Assembly (NCBI RefSeq): GCF_900112105.1
Contig: NZ_FOKV01000009.1
Location: forward strand, 62,001-126,000
From: Zunongwangia mangrovi
Lineage (GTDB): Bacteria; Bacteroidota; Bacteroidia; Flavobacteriales; Flavobacteriaceae
Direction of reading: 5' to 3'
DNA length: 64,000 nucleotides
Shown: positions 53,307 through 62,738 of the stretch, piece by piece
How positions within the stretch are numbered: position 1 is the stretch's first letter
How the letters are laid out: every line of letters starts with the position of its first letter
The notes under the pieces: generated by a model
Database searches by the model: none
What the model was told of the DNA's origin: nothing
What the model saw: only the letters and a program-made list of their open reading frames with translations
Translations under genes and position numbers: made by a program

Positions 53307-54572
53307 ATGAGAGATCTGTTTGATAAAATATACAAAGATAAAGGGCCATTAGGAAAATGGGCAGAGCAGGCAGAAGGATACTTTGTATTCCCAAAGCTGG
53401 AAGGACCTATTTCTAATAGAATGAAGTTTAGAGGGAGAGATGTGATCACGTGGAGTGTGAACGACTATTTAGGTCTTGCAAATCACCCAGAGGTAAGAAA
53501 GGTAGATGCCGAGGCTGCAGCCGAGTGGGGCTCTGCTTATCCAATGGGAGCAAGAATGATGAGTGGTCATACTAGTTTGCACGAAAAACTTCAGGACGAG
53601 CTGGCTTCTTTTGTACACAAGCAGGCTGCTTATCTTTTAAACTTTGGATATCAGGGAATGGTATCTACGATCGATGCACTAGTATCTAAGCAAGATGTTA
53701 TAGTATATGATGTAGATGCTCATGCTTGTATTATCGATGGTGTTCGTCTTCATTTAGGACAACGCTTTACCTACAAGCATAACGATATGGAAAGTATCGA
53801 AAAGAACTTGCAAAGAGCTACAAAAATTGCAGAACAAAGCGGTGGAGGAATTCTTTTGATTTCTGAAGGTGTTTTTGGAATGCGTGGTGAGCAGGGAAAA
53901 CTTAAGGAAATTGTAGAGCTTAAGAAGAAATATAAATTCCGTTTGTTCGTAGATGATGCTCATGGTTTTGGAACTTTAGGAAAAACAGGAGCAGGAGCAG
54001 GAGAAGAGCAGGGAGTGCAGGATGATATCGATGTGTACTTTGCTACTTTTGCTAAATCTATGGCAAGTACCGGTGCATTTATTGCTGGAGATAAAGAAAT
54101 TATCGACTATTTAAAATATAACCTAAGATCACAGATGTTCGCCAAATCACTGCAAATGCAGTTAGTAATTGGCGCACTTAAACGTCTTGAAATGCTTAGA
54201 ACAAGACCAGAGCTTAAAAATAAGTTATGGGAAAATGTGAACGCGCTTCAAAACGGATTAAAAGATCGTGGTTTTGATATTGGAACAACACAAAGTTGTG
54301 TAACTCCGGTTTACCTTAAGGGAAGTATTCCTGAAGCAATGGCGCTAGTAAAAGATCTTCGTGAAAATTACGGGGTATTCTGTTCTATAGTTGTATATCC
54401 GGTAATTCCAAAAGGATTAATATTATTAAGAATGATTCCTACGGCTTCTCATACTTTAGAGGATGTAGAAGAAACTTTAGTAGCTTTCTCTTCAATTAGA
54501 GAGCGTTTAGAGAATGGTACTTATAAAAGATTATCAGCTTCTGTAGCTGCCGCAATGGCAAATAAAGCTTAA
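53307..54572 (+). CDS. alpha-oxoamine synthase (serine/cysteate acyltransferase-like)
   Basis: This 421-residue PLP fold-type I enzyme joins an amino acid and an acyl thioester with loss of CO2. PLP contacts are Lys250 in TFAKSMASTGAF, DDAHGFGTLG and DVDAHACIIDG. The N-terminus WSVNDYLGLANHPEVR and the segment YPMGARMMSGHTSLHE are typical. The family includes KBL, serine palmitoyltransferase and the cysteate-fatty acyltransferase for capnine in Bacteroidota. A lipid-forming role is suggested by the neighbouring PLP beta-replacement enzyme, which could supply cysteate. Serine palmitoyltransferase is the main alternative. Confidence 0.8.
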   Translation: MRDLFDKIYKDKGPLGKWAEQAEGYFVFPKLEGPISNRMKFRGRDVITWSVNDYLGLANHPEVRKVDAEAAAEWGSAYPMGARMMSGHTSLHEKLQDELASFVHKQAAYLLNFGYQGMVSTIDALVSKQDVIVYDVDAHACIIDGVRLHLGQRFTYKHNDMESIEKNLQRATKIAEQSGGGILLISEGVFGMRGEQGKLKEIVELKKKYKFRLFVDDAHGFGTLGKTGAGAGEEQGVQDDIDVYFATFAKSMASTGAFIAGDKEIIDYLKYNLRSQMFAKSLQMQLVIGALKRLEMLRTRPELKNKLWENVNALQNGLKDRGFDIGTTQSCVTPVYLKGSIPEAMALVKDLRENYGVFCSIVVYPVIPKGLILLRMIPTASHTLEDVEETLVAFSSIRERLENGTYKRLSASVAAAMANKA

Positions 54573-54593
54573 ACAGAAATCTCAATATTATAT

Positions 54594-54625
54594 AAAAAAA
54601 CCGCTATTAAATAGCGGTTTTTTTT
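54594..54625. terminator. bidirectional terminator after the alpha-oxoamine synthase gene
   Basis: AAAAAACCGCTAT / ATAGCGGTTTTTT with a three- to four-base loop; sits between convergent genes. Confidence 0.85.
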
Positions 54626-54646
54626 ATGCTTTCATTTTATTGAATT

Positions 54647-55588
54647 TTAAAAATCATACTGTTGCTGCGTTCTGGCTTTTCTTTGATCCCCGTCTTTAGA
54701 AAGGTTTTTAAATTCGGTATCCTTATGGAAATTTAATCGTACAGATAATCCTGCCTGTACCTGCCATCTGGATGGCGTATTTTTTATATTGGTTAATCCT
54801 GCAACATCTATTTGTAAATAATCAGTTAGAAGATACGCACCGCCCGCTCTAAAAATATCATCAGCATAAAGATCACCAATAATCGCTTGATATTCCCCAA
54901 AAACTGCAAGTTTAGGGTTAAAGGCATGGGTTAGTGTACCTATGAACTCGTAATTAGAATAAGTTTCAGTAAACTTTTCTGCCGTGAAATTCATTACCCA
55001 AACCCATCTACCCCAGTTATGCTGAGTAATAAGTGTTACTTGCGGAGTATATTTATTTTCTCCTTCAAAACGATAAGGATTGTCTTCCTGTAAAGTAATG
55101 TTAGCTCCTCCATAAAGAGAGATCGCCGGAATTAATCTACGCCAGTCAAATCTTTGGTTAGCATCCCAACTTTTTAGATTAACTTCTCTGCGGTTATCTC
55201 CATTTTTATAAGGATCGTATAATAATAGTTTTGCACCAAAGGTGTTAAATGGAAAATTATTTCTTTCATAAACGCGATTTTGGCCTCCCTGAAAAATTGT
55301 TGTTTCTTCAGATTGATATCTACCCTGTATGCTTAATTCTAAAATATCGGTTAGAAGTCCGGCTCTAATCATGTAATTTGCACCATAAAGATCGGTATCT
55401 GTCTGTCTAAGCTCGTGCGTGTCGTTACCATAAAATCCACCTGCTTCTAATTGGTAAACTCCCGTTCCTACGGCAAAAGCTCCTTGCGATTGTCCTGGTC
55501 TATTAGAGTTAATAGTTTCGGTGAATTGCGCATTTGTAATCGCTGTACCAGCAAAAAAAGTAAGTGCCAGTGCCTTTAATTTATGCAT
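54647..55588 (-). CDS. outer-membrane beta-barrel protein (transporter/MetA-pathway-like)
   Basis: This 313-residue exported protein has a signal peptide ending AITNAQ (about residue 21), then SNRPGQSQGAFAVGTGVYQLEAGG, a start that matches the putative transporter family once named phenol-degradation MetA. The rest is amphipathic strands rich in aromatic residues, and it ends YDF, fitting an outer-membrane barrel. Real function unknown. It is single, on the minus strand, with a -7 box at 55609-55616. Confidence 0.75.
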   Translation of the reverse strand: MHKLKALALTFFAGTAITNAQFTETINSNRPGQSQGAFAVGTGVYQLEAGGFYGNDTHELRQTDTDLYGANYMIRAGLLTDILELSIQGRYQSEETTIFQGGQNRVYERNNFPFNTFGAKLLLYDPYKNGDNRREVNLKSWDANQRFDWRRLIPAISLYGGANITLQEDNPYRFEGENKYTPQVTLITQHNWGRWVWVMNFTAEKFTETYSNYEFIGTLTHAFNPKLAVFGEYQAIIGDLYADDIFRAGGAYLLTDYLQIDVAGLTNIKNTPSRWQVQAGLSVRLNFHKDTEFKNLSKDGDQRKARTQQQYDF

Positions 55589-55608
55589 AGATATTGGGTT
55601 TTTCTACT

Positions 55609-55616
55609 CAAATATA
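55609..55616 (-). promoter_or_regulatory. probable promoter -7 box for the outer-membrane protein
   Basis: The minus strand reads TATATTTG (TAnnTTTG) 20 bases before the ATG at 55588; no clear -33. Confidence 0.45.
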
Positions 55617-55671
55617 ATTGAATTTATTGTTTATTTAAGAACCTTAGATTCCAATTCTAAAGCTTAATTTC

Positions 55672-55679
55672 TATTTTTG
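55672..55679 (+). promoter_or_regulatory. promoter -7 box for the DUF4834-YfhO run
   Basis: TATTTTTG (TAnnTTTG) lies 16 bases before the ATG at 55696. The -33 element is not evident. Confidence 0.5.
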
Positions 55680-55695
55680 CTAAAATTAGAATTTT

Positions 55696-55992
55696 ATGTT
55701 TCATGCAGATTTTAGCGGAGTAATAAAAACGATACTTATTGTTTTGTTAGTATACTTCGGTTTTAAAATATTGCTTAAGTACTTTGGGCCAATCTTGCTT
55801 AAGTATGCGATGAAGAAGATGGGGAGAAAGTTTGAGCAGCAGTTTAGTCAGCAATTCAATGGAGCTCAGCAAAAAGCTCAAAATAAAAATACCAGCCAGG
55901 AGGGGAATTTTAGTATAAAAAAGAAGCCACGAAATCGTAGAAAATCAAACAAAGAGGTTGGTGAGTATATCGATTACGAAGAAATTGATTAA
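55696..55992 (+). CDS. DUF4834 family membrane protein
   Basis: This 98-residue protein has an N-terminal membrane helix (about 8-32, GVIKTILIVLLVYFGFKILL) and a basic, Gln/Lys-rich cytoplasmic tail ending in an acidic EYIDYEEID. This fits DUF4834, a Bacteroidota family of unknown function. It starts the run DUF4834-YfhO-glycosyltransferase-flippase, with 58 bases before YfhO. Confidence 0.8.
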   Translation: MFHADFSGVIKTILIVLLVYFGFKILLKYFGPILLKYAMKKMGRKFEQQFSQQFNGAQQKAQNKNTSQEGNFSIKKKPRNRRKSNKEVGEYIDYEEID

Positions 55993-56050
55993 TTTCGGGA
56001 TTCTTAAATATGTGCGTTTCCTTATTCAGGGAACAAAAAATAATCTGTAA

Positions 56051-58465
56051 ATGGCTAAATTAAAACAGTTTTTTCCTCATCTTCTGGTTTTACTGGGATT
56101 TGTGGTTATCGCTCTTTTTTATTTTAATCCGGTTTTAAAGGGAAAAGAAATCTTTCAAAGTGATATTGTTCAGTACATAGGGATGGCTAAAGAACAATCT
56201 GATTTTAGAGCAGAAACTGGCGAAGAACCATATTGGACAGATGCTGCTTTTGGTGGGATGCCAACCTATCAATTAGGAGCTTATTACCCACACAATTATA
56301 TTAAAAAATTAGATTCGGTTTTACGATTTTTACCAAGACCCGCAGATTATCTGTTTCTTTATTTTATAGGATTTTATATCCTGCTGTTATGTCTAAAAAT
56401 CGATTATAAATTAGCCTTTCTTGGTGCTATAGCTTTTGGGTTTTCGACTTATTTTATCATTATTCTTGGTGTAGGCCATAATGCAAAAGCACATGCTATT
56501 GCTTATATGCCAATGGTTTTAGGCGGAATTATCCTCACCTTTAGACAAAAACTAATAGGTGGTTTTAGTTTGCTTGCTACTGCGATGGCTTTAGAAATTC
56601 AGGCGAACCATTTTCAGATGACTTATTATTTGTTGTTGCTGGTTATCGTTCTTGGAATTGTTTATCTAATTGATGCTTTTAAAAAGAAAAAACTTCCGCA
56701 GTATTTTAAAGCTTTAGGTGTAATGATAGTTGCAGTTATCCTGGCGATAGGAACTAATGCAACTAATCTTATTGCGACACAAGAATATACAAGCCATAGT
56801 ACTCGTGGCGATACCGGTTTAACGATTAAACCAGATGGTAACGATAAACCTGAAGTTGGTTTAACCTATGATTATATTACCGAATATAGCTACGGAATAT
56901 CAGAGACTTTAGATCTTTTTATTCCTGGTTTTATGGGAGGAAGCGGTGCTGAAGATGTAGGCGAGGATTCTGAATTATATTCTGAATTGCAAAAAATGGG
57001 AGCATCTCCTATTCAGGCAAAGAATTTTACTCAAAATGCACCAACTTATTGGGGACAACAACCTATTGTCGCCGGCCCAGCATACATTGGTGCCACCATT
57101 ATATTTCTATTCGTTTTTGCGCTATTTTTAATTAGAGGGCGATTAAAATGGTGGGTTGTTGGCGGAACTATACTTACACTTTTACTTTCCTGGGGTAAGA
57201 ATCTTGGATTTTTTACTGAATTCTTTATCGATTATGTACCACTTTACAATAAGTTTAGAGCGGTTTCTTCGATTCAGGTGATCGTAGAACTTTGCGTTCC
57301 GTTATTAGCGATCGTTGGACTATCCTGCCTTTTTGCTAATAAACATACCAAAGAAGAAAAAATAGAAGCGCTTAAATGGAGTTCGATCGTAACTGCAGGA
57401 TTGGCTTTAGTTTTAATTCTTTTCAATTCGGTTTTATTTGATTTTAGTGGTCTTCGTGATGCACAATTACGTCAGCAATTAGGGATGGATCTAATGAATG
57501 CCCTAAAAGAAGATCGCCAGTCGATGCTTGTTGGTGACGCTATTCGAAGTTTTATTTTTGTCGCACTAAGTGTTTTTCTTATCTGGTTTTATCTTCAGGA
57601 AAAAATATCTAAAAAACTTATAATTGGAGGTTTTGCACTCCTATTTTTAGCCGATCTAGTTCCGGTGGCAAGACGCTATGTAAACGGAGACGATTTTGTA
57701 AGTGCTCGCAAAATGGAGCAACCTTATCAGCCAAATTCGGCCGACCAGCAAATTATGCAGGACACTTCAAGATATCGAGTTTTCGATCTTAGTGGTGATC
57801 CTTTAACCAGTTCCAGAGCTTCTTATTTTCACAATAGTATTGGTGGTTATCACGGTGCTAAACCGGGTAGATTACAGGATCTATACGATTTCTATATTTC
57901 ACAAAATAACATGAAGGTTTTAAACATGTTAAATGTGAAGTACTTTATTATCCCTACTGAAAATGGTGTTCAGGCACAGCAAAACCCGGGAGTTTACGGC
58001 AATGCATGGTTTGTTAGAGATGTAGAATGGGTAGACGATGCAAATGCTGAAATATTAGCCATTAAAGAAACAGATCTAAAAGATGCTGCCATTATCGATA
58101 AGCGTTTTAAAGGCGATATAAAAATGGACTTTGTTTACGATGAAGTTGGAACGATCGAACTGGTTAGTGAGCAACCAAACGAATTGGTTTATAAAACAAA
58201 AGCTTCTATCAGGCAATTAGCTGTTTTTTCTGAAATGTACTATCAACCAGGATGGCAGGCTTATATAGACGGTGAAAAAGTAGATCACGTTCGTGCAGAT
58301 TATGTACTTAGAGCGATGAATATTCCGCAGGGAGAGCATACGGTAACTTTTAAGTTTGAGCCAGAAGTAATTCAAACCGGGGGAACTATTGCTTTAGCAA
58401 GTACGCTTGTTTTGGTGATTCTTATCGTGGGCGGATTTGTTTTTGCCTATCGCAAAAAAGCCTAG
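56051..58465 (+). CDS. YfhO family membrane protein
   Basis: This 804-residue polytopic protein has about twelve membrane helices (first at 8-27; others e.g. 95-115, 120-140, 185-205, 217-235, 345-362, 370-386, 405-425 and the last at 782-800) and a C-terminal extracellular domain (about 560-770). The features GHNAKAHAIAYMP and YGAKPGRLQDLY-like YHGAKPGRLQDLYDF are typical of YfhO, which in Gram-positives adds sugars to lipoteichoic acid. The neighbours (glycosyltransferase and flippase) suggest a role in surface polysaccharide glycosylation. Function by homology is approximate. Confidence 0.85.
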   Translation: MAKLKQFFPHLLVLLGFVVIALFYFNPVLKGKEIFQSDIVQYIGMAKEQSDFRAETGEEPYWTDAAFGGMPTYQLGAYYPHNYIKKLDSVLRFLPRPADYLFLYFIGFYILLLCLKIDYKLAFLGAIAFGFSTYFIIILGVGHNAKAHAIAYMPMVLGGIILTFRQKLIGGFSLLATAMALEIQANHFQMTYYLLLLVIVLGIVYLIDAFKKKKLPQYFKALGVMIVAVILAIGTNATNLIATQEYTSHSTRGDTGLTIKPDGNDKPEVGLTYDYITEYSYGISETLDLFIPGFMGGSGAEDVGEDSELYSELQKMGASPIQAKNFTQNAPTYWGQQPIVAGPAYIGATIIFLFVFALFLIRGRLKWWVVGGTILTLLLSWGKNLGFFTEFFIDYVPLYNKFRAVSSIQVIVELCVPLLAIVGLSCLFANKHTKEEKIEALKWSSIVTAGLALVLILFNSVLFDFSGLRDAQLRQQLGMDLMNALKEDRQSMLVGDAIRSFIFVALSVFLIWFYLQEKISKKLIIGGFALLFLADLVPVARRYVNGDDFVSARKMEQPYQPNSADQQIMQDTSRYRVFDLSGDPLTSSRASYFHNSIGGYHGAKPGRLQDLYDFYISQNNMKVLNMLNVKYFIIPTENGVQAQQNPGVYGNAWFVRDVEWVDDANAEILAIKETDLKDAAIIDKRFKGDIKMDFVYDEVGTIELVSEQPNELVYKTKASIRQLAVFSEMYYQPGWQAYIDGEKVDHVRADYVLRAMNIPQGEHTVTFKFEPEVIQTGGTIALASTLVLVILIVGGFVFAYRKKA

Positions 58466-58468
58466 TTT

Positions 58469-59758
58469 ATGAAAAAAGTGCTGATCATTACCTATTACTG
58501 GCCGCCGGCTGGTGGTCCCGGTGTTCAGCGCTGGTTGAAATTCGTTAAATATCTTAGAGATTTTGGAATCGAGCCTGTGGTTTATATTCCTGATAATCCT
58601 AACTATCCTTTGGTAGATGAATCTTTTTTAAATGAAGTCCCGGAGGATATCGAGATCCTTAAGCAACCAATTTTTGAACCTTATAAATTAGCTTCTTTTT
58701 TATCCAAAAAGGATACGAAAACTATTAGCTCTGGAATTATAAAGCAGAAGGAAAAGCAAAGTTTTATGCAGAAACTTATGCTTTACATTCGGGGGAATTT
58801 TTTTATTCCGGATGCCAGAAACTTTTGGATAAAACCATCGGTCAAATTTTTAAAATCATACCTTAAATCGGCCAATATCGATACTTTGATCACAACAGGG
58901 CCGCCGCATAGTTTGCATCTTATTGGTTTAGGTTTAAAAAGAGAACTTCAACTGCAGTGGATAGCCGATTTTAGGGATCCGTGGACGCAAATTGGCTATC
59001 AAAAAGAGCTGAAACTCACTAAAAATTCTGCTGAAAAACATCAAAGATTAGAAAGCGAAGTTTTGAACTCGGCCGATAAGATCATCACCACGAGTTTTAC
59101 TACCAAAAAAGAATTTGCTTCAAAAACATCGAAAACCATTGAAGTTATCACTAATGGTTTTGATTCGAATTTAGATGAATCTACCGCATTATCGAAATTA
59201 GATGAAAACTTCAGTATTTCTCATATTGGTTCATTGCTTTCAGGAAGAAATCCTAGCTCACTTTGGAAGGTTTTAGCTGAAATTTCCGCAGAAAATAGAG
59301 ATTTCAGAAATGATTTTAAATTGAAGTTATACGGAGCGGTTAGTGATGAAGTGGTGCAAAGTATTACTAAAGCTGGTTTGGATAAGAATTTGCTTTTAGG
59401 AGGTTATATTAGTCATTCTGAAGCTTTAATGATTCAAAAATCATCTCAATTATTACTGTTAATTGAAATAAATTCCGAAGAAACTAAAGGTATTATCGCC
59501 GGGAAATTATTTGAATATTTGGCCGCAAAACGTCCAATATTGGCTTTAGGACCAGTAGAATGGGACGTAGCGAAGATCATAGAAGAAACAAGCTCAGGAG
59601 AAAGTTTTCTGTACCAGGAAGAATTGGCGCTAAAAGAATATATTTTAAGATCTTATCAAAAATATCGGGAAAACAAATTACTTTCGAATAGCAAAAATAT
59701 CGGGAATTATCACCGTAAAAACCTCACAAAAAAGTTAGCGGAATTGATCAAAAATTAG
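58469..59758 (+). CDS. glycosyltransferase family 4-like
   Basis: This 429-residue cytoplasmic GT-B enzyme begins VLIITYYWPPAGGPGVQRWLKFVKYL, a standard GT4 N-terminus, and continues to TGPPHSLHLIG and IADFRDPW; the C-terminal half has ITNGFD and the nucleotide-sugar region KLFEYLAAKRPILALGP. It starts three bases after YfhO and ends three bases before the flippase gene, so the three are co-transcribed. Sugar donor and acceptor are unknown; an exopolysaccharide or O-antigen repeat unit is likely. Confidence 0.85.
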   Translation: MKKVLIITYYWPPAGGPGVQRWLKFVKYLRDFGIEPVVYIPDNPNYPLVDESFLNEVPEDIEILKQPIFEPYKLASFLSKKDTKTISSGIIKQKEKQSFMQKLMLYIRGNFFIPDARNFWIKPSVKFLKSYLKSANIDTLITTGPPHSLHLIGLGLKRELQLQWIADFRDPWTQIGYQKELKLTKNSAEKHQRLESEVLNSADKIITTSFTTKKEFASKTSKTIEVITNGFDSNLDESTALSKLDENFSISHIGSLLSGRNPSSLWKVLAEISAENRDFRNDFKLKLYGAVSDEVVQSITKAGLDKNLLLGGYISHSEALMIQKSSQLLLLIEINSEETKGIIAGKLFEYLAAKRPILALGPVEWDVAKIIEETSSGESFLYQEELALKEYILRSYQKYRENKLLSNSKNIGNYHRKNLTKKLAELIKN

Positions 59759-59761
59759 TGT

Positions 59762-61222
59762 ATGGGCGTGATTATTAACCAGTCGGTCAAAAATATGATG
59801 ACCACCTATGCGGGTTTTGGGCTTGGTGCGTTAAATACGCTTTTTTTATATACTTATTTTCTAGATCAGCAGTATTATGGATTGGTAAGCTTTCTTCTTT
59901 CTGCTGCAAATTTAATTTGGCCATTTATGGCTTTTGGCGTTCATAGCACCATCGTAAAGTTTTTTTCCAGTTATAAAACAAAAGAAGAAAAGGATAAATT
60001 ACTGAATCTGGCGTTGATTTTGCCTTTGGCGATTTCACTTATTCTAGGTCTAATTGGTCATTTTACCTATGAATTTTTACTGGATTATTTTTCTGACGGA
60101 AATGAACTGGTAAAACCTTACGTGTGGCTTATTTATCTTTTGGCGCTTGCAACGGCGTATTTCGAGATCTTTTTTGCCTGGGCAAAGATTTATTACAAAA
60201 GCGTTTTTGGTAATTTTATGAAAGAAGTGGTGCACCGATTAGGGACTACGATTTTACTATTTCTAGTTTATTTTGAAGTGCTGGAAGCCGATAATTTTAT
60301 GTACGGGGTAGGAGTAGTGTTCTTTTTTCGATTACTGGTGATGGGCGCATACGCTTTTAAATTACACAGACCTTCTTTAAAATTTAGCTTTCCTTCTAAT
60401 TTAAGTAGAGTTTTAAAGTATACCGCTCTAATTCTAATCGCAGCATCGGTCGCAACTGCTTTACTGGATTTAGATAAGGTGATGATCGAATCTTATTTGC
60501 CTATCGAGAATGTGGCGATCTACGGAATAGGAATTTATATTGCTACTGTAATTTCGGTGCCGCAAAAAGCGATGCATCAAATCACTAATCCCATAACTGC
60601 AGAATATTTAAATACCCGGAATTTCAAAAAACTTGAAGATTTATATAAAAAAAGCTCGATCAATTTATCGATTATTAGCTCGCTTATTTTTATCCTTATT
60701 ATTACCAATGTGCATACGCTTTACGAACTAATTCCTGAAGAATATTCGCTAAGTATTTTGATCGTGCTTTTGATTTCCCTGGTAAAACTTTACGACAATA
60801 TTTTAGCGATAAATAATAGTATACTTTTTAATTCAGATTATTATAGATTGGTGTTGGCAATCGGAGTTTTGTTGGTGATTTTGGCCTTTTTACTGAACTT
60901 ATTTTTTATTCCAAGATTTGGAATAGAAGGTGCTGCGATGGCTACTTTTATCGCTTTTTTTATTTACAATACTTCAAAGATTATCCTGGTTCAGAAGAAA
61001 TTTAAAATGAATCCTTTTACGAAGCATAGCGTTCTGTTATTTGGTTTAAGCTTTGTTTTTACCCTTTTATTTTATTTTTGGGAGTTCCCGATTCATCCAA
61101 TTTTAAGTATAGCTTTAAAGGGCGGAATTACTTCAATTTTATATATTTCTGCTATTTACTTTTTAAATTTTTCCGAAGAAATAAATGCAATGCTAAAGTC
61201 GATTTTAGCTAAATTCAGATAA
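59762..61222 (+). CDS. polysaccharide flippase (Wzx/MATE-like)
   Basis: This 486-residue inner-membrane protein of the oligosaccharide flippase family has about twelve helices; N-terminal start GVIINQSVKNMMTTYAGFGLGALNTLF is characteristic of polysaccharide biosynthesis transporters, and the C-terminal helices around 360-385 and 420-470 complete the set. It probably moves lipid-linked oligosaccharide units to the periplasm. It is the last gene of this cluster, ending before a GC-rich terminator. Confidence 0.83.
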   Translation: MGVIINQSVKNMMTTYAGFGLGALNTLFLYTYFLDQQYYGLVSFLLSAANLIWPFMAFGVHSTIVKFFSSYKTKEEKDKLLNLALILPLAISLILGLIGHFTYEFLLDYFSDGNELVKPYVWLIYLLALATAYFEIFFAWAKIYYKSVFGNFMKEVVHRLGTTILLFLVYFEVLEADNFMYGVGVVFFFRLLVMGAYAFKLHRPSLKFSFPSNLSRVLKYTALILIAASVATALLDLDKVMIESYLPIENVAIYGIGIYIATVISVPQKAMHQITNPITAEYLNTRNFKKLEDLYKKSSINLSIISSLIFILIITNVHTLYELIPEEYSLSILIVLLISLVKLYDNILAINNSILFNSDYYRLVLAIGVLLVILAFLLNLFFIPRFGIEGAAMATFIAFFIYNTSKIILVQKKFKMNPFTKHSVLLFGLSFVFTLLFYFWEFPIHPILSIALKGGITSILYISAIYFLNFSEEINAMLKSILAKFR

Positions 61223-61258
61223 GATTTTTTTCAGTATAGATTCAAGAGTTCTAAAAAA

Positions 61259-61292
61259 GAAAACCCCCGGGCTTTCGCCGCTGGGGGTTTTC
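61259..61292. terminator. terminator after the flippase gene
   Basis: GAAAACCCCC / GGGGGTTTTC with a 14-base GC-rich loop that can pair further; A/T-rich outer ends. It should serve both the flippase gene and the minus-strand gene that follows. Confidence 0.8.
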
Positions 61293-61325
61293 CAACTAAC
61301 CAACCAAAAAATTAAATTATGAACT

Positions 61326-62567
61326 CTAATCTCTACTTCTCACATTTCGTGCCGAACTTTGAGAGCGTGTAGATTTTTTTATATTACTGTTTGATCTAGA
61401 GCTTCTTGCAGAGGTGTTTCGACTTCTGCTTTGTGTCGCTCTTTTCACTTGTTTTTTCTGAGTAGGACGCTGAGTATTTACTGATCTCTGCGTTCTGGCA
61501 TTATTTTTTGCTCTAGAATTTTGCACCGCTGCCTTTCTTTGATTTGCAGAAGTAGTATTTCTATTGCTAGCTGAAACTCTGTTTGTATTTGCTCTTTGCG
61601 TTCTATTATTGCTTGTAGTGGCTCTAGTATTTCTACTTTGCTCTACCGCTTTTCTATTCGATATTACCGCATTATTAGAAGATCTATTGTTTCTATTATT
61701 TATCGTTTTACTTCTATTATTAGCACTTCTATCGTTTCTAGCACCAATTACTACATTATCTCTTTTTCGAGAACTAGTTGCTCTATTTACGTTTCTTCTG
61801 CTATTTGATCTATTAGCATTTCGGGTTCTTGTTGCTACATTACTACGTCTGGCACTAGTGTGATTAGATCGTATTTCTCGTTTTTGTGCAACTCTTCTTC
61901 CACGGTTATAACTTCTCACTTTTTGCCCAGGTCTGTAAAAATTCTTGTAGGCTTTTTGGTGATGGTGTGTGTTATAATAGTTTACGTGGTTTACGTAAGT
62001 GATTCGGTTTGGTTGATAATAGGCTCTATAAGGTCTATTAAAAACAATACTAAATCTAGCTCGTGGTCTTCTATAATATCTGTGCCAAGGGCGATAAACA
62101 TAGTTACGATTGTATGAATTAATATAACCTCTATATCCAGCGATTCTATGATAAGGATCGTATCGAACAAATAGGTTTCCTACACTTACTACATATCCAT
62201 ATCTATCGTAATCGATGATGATATTACCAGCCTGTGTGATTCTACCGTAATAATCGTAATATATCGGAACTTCTTCAATCTGGATAACAGCACCGTAATC
62301 ATCGTACTGGATATATGGGTCGTAATTATAACCTGAGTTAAAACTTATGTTTACGTGAGGTACAGATATATTTACAACACTAGATCTTCTAAATGCGGGG
62401 TTATAATAGAAGTCAAATTCTCCATTTGGATAAACTGAAAATTCAACACCACCTTCGGTAAAAATGAAGGATTCATTATAGCCATATCTGCTCGCAGTTT
62501 CATCGGCTTTGGCAATACTTACCAGTCCTAGAAACAAAATCGAAAATATTAAGGAAAATTTTTTCAT
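61326..62567 (-). CDS. secreted Tyr-rich protein with Arg/Asn/Ser-rich tail
   Basis: This 413-residue exported protein has a signal peptide ending SIAKADE (about residue 20), a Tyr-rich domain (about 25-210, with repeats such as YDYYGRI and DYDRYGYVV) and a very basic, disordered tail (about 220-413) made nearly only of Arg, Asn, Ser, Thr, Ala, Lys and Gln. It has no cysteine. A composition of this kind suggests binding of negatively charged polymers, such as DNA or polysaccharides, at the surface; this is inference. No family is recognised. Low-complexity codon use (AGA/AAT/AGT) is seen. Confidence 0.75.
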   Translation of the reverse strand: MKKFSLIFSILFLGLVSIAKADETASRYGYNESFIFTEGGVEFSVYPNGEFDFYYNPAFRRSSVVNISVPHVNISFNSGYNYDPYIQYDDYGAVIQIEEVPIYYDYYGRITQAGNIIIDYDRYGYVVSVGNLFVRYDPYHRIAGYRGYINSYNRNYVYRPWHRYYRRPRARFSIVFNRPYRAYYQPNRITYVNHVNYYNTHHHQKAYKNFYRPGQKVRSYNRGRRVAQKREIRSNHTSARRSNVATRTRNANRSNSRRNVNRATSSRKRDNVVIGARNDRSANNRSKTINNRNNRSSNNAVISNRKAVEQSRNTRATTSNNRTQRANTNRVSASNRNTTSANQRKAAVQNSRAKNNARTQRSVNTQRPTQKKQVKRATQSRSRNTSARSSRSNSNIKKSTRSQSSARNVRSRD

Positions 62568-62645
62568 GGCTTTATTTTTAAATTAATATTGAAGTAGTAG
62601 CTATCTACATCTTAATAGAAACAAAGCGCATGCCAAAAAAGAAAA

Positions 62646-62666
62646 AGGAGCCTTTTAGAGGCTCCT
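62646..62666 (-). terminator. hairpin terminator of uvrA
   Basis: AGGAGCCT / AGGCTCCT with a five-base loop; read on the minus strand it is followed by a T-run, so it ends the uvrA transcript, whose stop is at 62739. Confidence 0.75.
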
Positions 62667-62738
62667 GTAAGTAAATTTATAAGATTTGCTAAAACGAGTT
62701 AATGTTTTGAACTCTAGTAATTTAAAAATTAAAGTAAA

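Noticed and set aside
61564-62117. Long reading frames on the plus strand opposite the Arg/Asn/Ser-rich gene
   Set aside because: They are products of its repetitive codons; their translations are low-complexity leucine- or serine/isoleucine-rich, with no start signals or operon context.
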